From a virus, in IMG/VR virus record IMGVR_UViG_3300040856_003274, positions 104,267 to 168,266 of that record: a stretch of 64,000 bases of DNA, one strand, 5' to 3'. The position numbers and the translations under genes were made by a program. This document shows, one piece after another, positions 61,476-64,000 of the stretch. A model generated the notes under the pieces. The model ran no database searches. It saw nothing but the letters and a program-made list of their open reading frames with translations, and was not told the origin of the DNA. The first letter of the stretch is position 1. Every line of letters begins with the position of its first letter.

Positions 61476-64000
61476 TTACTTAAACGACTTGTAGGTTACG
61501 AGGTCAATCACCCCATCAAGTATCTCAGAGTTGTACTTTTGAACCGCCAAACTATTAAAGATTTGGTTGTTCTTGTTCTCCTCTGCGTCACTGATGGTAA
61601 AGCAGTCACCCTCATTACTCAACTTAGACACGAAGTCGTTAATGTTAAGAAGCGCCTCTGAAGGCTCAGGAGCCTCCTCGGTAAGCTCCTCGACGTACTG
61701 GTCAATAGAGAGAGACGCGTTCTTAACCCAAGGGAACATACCAGCCCGCGCCTTATCTTCACAGTCCTTATTCTTCGCGAAGTCAGCGAGGTCTGCTTTA
61801 AGCCAACGGCTCGGATCACCTCTATACTCACTAAGACTCTCAACCATCTTAGCCTCAACAGTTTTACGGCTGAGGTTATCCTCTGAGTCCGTAAGGTCGA
61901 AAGACAAGTCATCGAGAGAAATGTCGTGCTTAACCATTGCACCGCTCTCACCCTTAATCGGAGTACGGATGAGATCGACGTAAGCGTCGAAGTAGTTACC
62001 CTTACCGCGCATGATCGCTTTCAAATCCTTAACAGGAGGCACTTGAGCACAGTGGCGGGCGATGACCTCTCGCACCTTCTGATAAGAAATGTCCTCAGGA
62101 GAGAGCACCTGCATAATCTCGCTCTTCGCCTCACCTGTCTTGTTAAGGAAAGCACTCAAGCCTCCTACAGGGTCGTCTTCGTTGCGGTTCATTGCAGTGA
62201 AAACTTCCTTAGCCTTCTCTGCTCCAGCAGAGGATGACCAACTGAGAACCTTATCTTCACCTTTCTTCCCTTTCATCTTAAGCGCAGGAACACCTGTGAG
62301 CTTAACATTAAGGACATCGCGCCTGTTCGTCTTCTTTGCTTGGAAAACGGTGTTGTATTCCTCAACAACCTGCTCGTCGGTAAAGGCTTTAGGGTCATAG
62401 TCGTAACTATTGCCTGAAGCCTCACTAATCTGAGTGAGGAAGTAATCAACAAGCTCTCTTACATCAGCAGGAGGGTTATTTGCGTTAAGAGACTCATCAA
62501 CCTCTGACTTGAGGGCAAACATCATACCCTCTTGAGTGACTCCCTGTTTCTTATAAACAGACTTACGGAAGCTACCGAAGTTAGCTCTACCGATAGTGGC
62601 GACTCTGCCTGACAAGACACAGTACATAATCGCCTCGTAAGCCTGTCTTAAGATATCAGGGTTACCGCCGAGCTTAGTGTAGTCATAGCTCTCTTTACCG
62701 TCTTTACCTACTTTGACGTTACTTGAGCGCATAGCTTGGACACGGCGGAAAGAGTCTTTCCATCCTGAGATAGTATTCTTAGACAACTGTGAAGAGAACC
62801 CGTAAGAGCAGAGAGCCGCTTTAGCCTCCGTCTTAGGATCACAGTCGATCTTAGTGATACCAAACTTCTCCGCGACGTTAATCTGAGAGATCAGCAGGCG
62901 ATCAAGAGCGCCGTCAGGGATACAGTCGTTATCTTGGAAACGCAGTGAGGCGTTATACATGCCGAGCTTAACATTACCCTCAGCATCCTGATAGCGGTAG
63001 AACACTCGCTCCATAGACCCGAACGGTGAGTTGAAGCCCTTAACATTAACAGACATCATGCCTTCTTCAATGAGAGTCGCGCCCTCAGGGAGCTTGGCGT
63101 TTTGGCGCACCGCGTTAACAGAGTCCTCACCAACCTGAAGGTTGACGTTCACGTCCATACCACCCTTTAGACCGTTAAGACCGCTGAAACCTGACATGTC
63201 AATCAGGTCAGCCGCTGTAGGTACTGAAGGCAGTCCGTCAAGCTGAGCACTAATGTCTACGTTAATCTCAGCTTCTGCGTTCATTAAGTCCGTAGCACTC
63301 TTCTTAGACCCTCCGACAGACACGGTAGCCTCATTAAAGCGCCCCAAGTCTTCAGAGATTCTAAGAGATCGGATCGGCTCAGCGTTAATCGCACGCTGTC
63401 TTTGATCATTATCCTTCAAGCCACTGCTGATAGGCGCAAGTGAACCGATAAACGCTTGGTTTTGAAGAGATAGCGCCTTACCGCCAACCTTCTCTTCAGA
63501 TGAGAAATACTCTTTACCAAGAGGAGCTTCTCCGTCTTCATCGGATTCAGTGAGCTGAGTAGACCCTTGAATAACCTGAGCAAACAGATCGCTGTCTGAC
63601 TGCTCAAGGTACTTGCGGATCGTATCAACAGAAGAAAGGAGCCCGCCAGCGTTGCTGTCAAGCGCCTCGTCCATCTTCTCAGCGAGGTGGCCTTTAATCG
63701 CGACCTCAAGACCCATACGCACAGCATAAGCGGTCTTCTTATCTTCACTTGAACCATCAGCCTCACGGACAGCTTTCGGCATCTCTCCGATATTTGGCAT
63801 CGCGTTGGAGATTTCCTCAAGTGTTCCGCCAGCTTTCTCAATGAGCTTATTAGCTAAGCTGAGCAACTCCTCGTCTGAGAGCTTATCAACCTGCTTGTTT
63901 TGCTCTGAAGCGTCAACGTAATCTTTCTCATTCGCGAAAACGAGATCGACGGTGTACTCTTGGACGCGATCAGGCTGACCTGTACGCCAAGCACGCCCAC
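61476..64000 (-). CDS. C-terminal part of a very large SNF2-type protein (5' end off window)
   Basis: The frame is open to the right edge; 841 codons are visible and no start is needed within the window (a TTG at 63866 is internal). The first visible residues, GRAWRTGQPDRVQEY, fit SNF2 helicase motif VI (R-x-W-R-x-G-Q), so the protein is an SNF2-type ATPase whose earlier motifs lie outside. After it come about 790 residues with no motif I can name: acidic and Gln/Ser-rich early, with a beta-like middle (SMERVFYRYQDAEGNVKLG), a helical, basic later part and an acidic end. This is far longer than ordinary SNF2 C-termini and recalls DarB-like or polyvalent injected phage proteins, but that is only a comparison. 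Confidence 0.7.
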   Translation of the reverse strand, partial: GRAWRTGQPDRVQEYTVDLVFANEKDYVDASEQNKQVDKLSDEELLSLANKLIEKAGGTLEEISNAMPNIGEMPKAVREADGSSEDKKTAYAVRMGLEVAIKGHLAEKMDEALDSNAGGLLSSVDTIRKYLEQSDSDLFAQVIQGSTQLTESDEDGEAPLGKEYFSSEEKVGGKALSLQNQAFIGSLAPISSGLKDNDQRQRAINAEPIRSLRISEDLGRFNEATVSVGGSKKSATDLMNAEAEINVDISAQLDGLPSVPTAADLIDMSGFSGLNGLKGGMDVNVNLQVGEDSVNAVRQNAKLPEGATLIEEGMMSVNVKGFNSPFGSMERVFYRYQDAEGNVKLGMYNASLRFQDNDCIPDGALDRLLISQINVAEKFGITKIDCDPKTEAKAALCSYGFSSQLSKNTISGWKDSFRRVQAMRSSNVKVGKDGKESYDYTKLGGNPDILRQAYEAIMYCVLSGRVATIGRANFGSFRKSVYKKQGVTQEGMMFALKSEVDESLNANNPPADVRELVDYFLTQISEASGNSYDYDPKAFTDEQVVEEYNTVFQAKKTNRRDVLNVKLTGVPALKMKGKKGEDKVLSWSSSAGAEKAKEVFTAMNRNEDDPVGGLSAFLNKTGEAKSEIMQVLSPEDISYQKVREVIARHCAQVPPVKDLKAIMRGKGNYFDAYVDLIRTPIKGESGAMVKHDISLDDLSFDLTDSEDNLSRKTVEAKMVESLSEYRGDPSRWLKADLADFAKNKDCEDKARAGMFPWVKNASLSIDQYVEELTEEAPEPSEALLNINDFVSKLSNEGDCFTISDAEENKNNQIFNSLAVQKYNSEILDGVIDLVTYKSFK

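Noticed and set aside
1-64000. CRISPR arrays, tRNA genes, insertion sequences, integrase or attachment sites
   Set aside because: Nothing with the needed repeats, cloverleaf, transposase or integrase motifs was seen in the intergenic DNA, all of which is under 250 bases per gap.

Overview
This window is a compact, densely coded piece of a large tailed-phage genome. Genes abut or overlap by ATGA/TAATG junctions, Shine-Dalgarno sequences are clear, and there is no rRNA, tRNA, CRISPR array or insertion sequence. A GPW/gp25-like wedge protein, a baseplate J/gp6-like protein, a hub, an OB-fold spike and a long tape measure together point to a contractile (myovirus-type) tail. Head genes, sheath and terminase are not in the window. 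The host cannot be deduced; many proteins look like those of uncultured large phages.

Layout. (1) Positions 1-24578, minus strand: a tail operon read right to left. It runs HTH-metallophosphoesterase, tail tube, hairpin terminator, two related assembly chaperones, tape measure, two paralogous tube/baseplate adaptor-type proteins, hub, spike, a small protein, and a giant beta-rich structural protein that runs off the left edge (at least 2,528 codons). (2) Positions 24582-24822: divergent control region with a 21-codon hydrophobic ORF. (3) Positions 24823-46805, plus strand: the other half of the baseplate (gp25-like, gp6/J-like, gp7/tail-I-like) followed by large adsorption/fibre-type proteins, two of which are paralogues differing by a clean domain insertion. 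(4) Positions 46866-55400, plus strand: replication and DNA-metabolism genes. These are an SNF2 helicase, a loader-like protein without a P-loop, a DnaB-like helicase with a variant P-loop, a CHC2 zinc-finger primase piece without TOPRIM, a DUF3310 protein, dCMP deaminase, and a DNA methyltransferase broken into three ORFs separated by two unrelated small ORFs. (5) Positions 55451-61116: a C39/papain-like cysteine peptidase and two convergent genes encoding tandem-module proteins (six and five copies of a module of about 125 residues). (6) Positions 61182-64000, minus strand: a small protein and the C-terminal part of a second, very large SNF2-type protein running off the right edge.

The most unusual part is region 5. 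Eleven diverged copies of one module, each opened by an L-x-W-G-x-P-x-K-x-N-x-W signature, are strung together and bounded by a recurrent K/R-V-A-S tetrapeptide. They sit next to a cysteine peptidase, and two of the three genes have Shine-Dalgarno sequences buried in hairpins. This looks like an undescribed phage polyprotein system, though its function is unknown. The three-piece methyltransferase is the second main anomaly.
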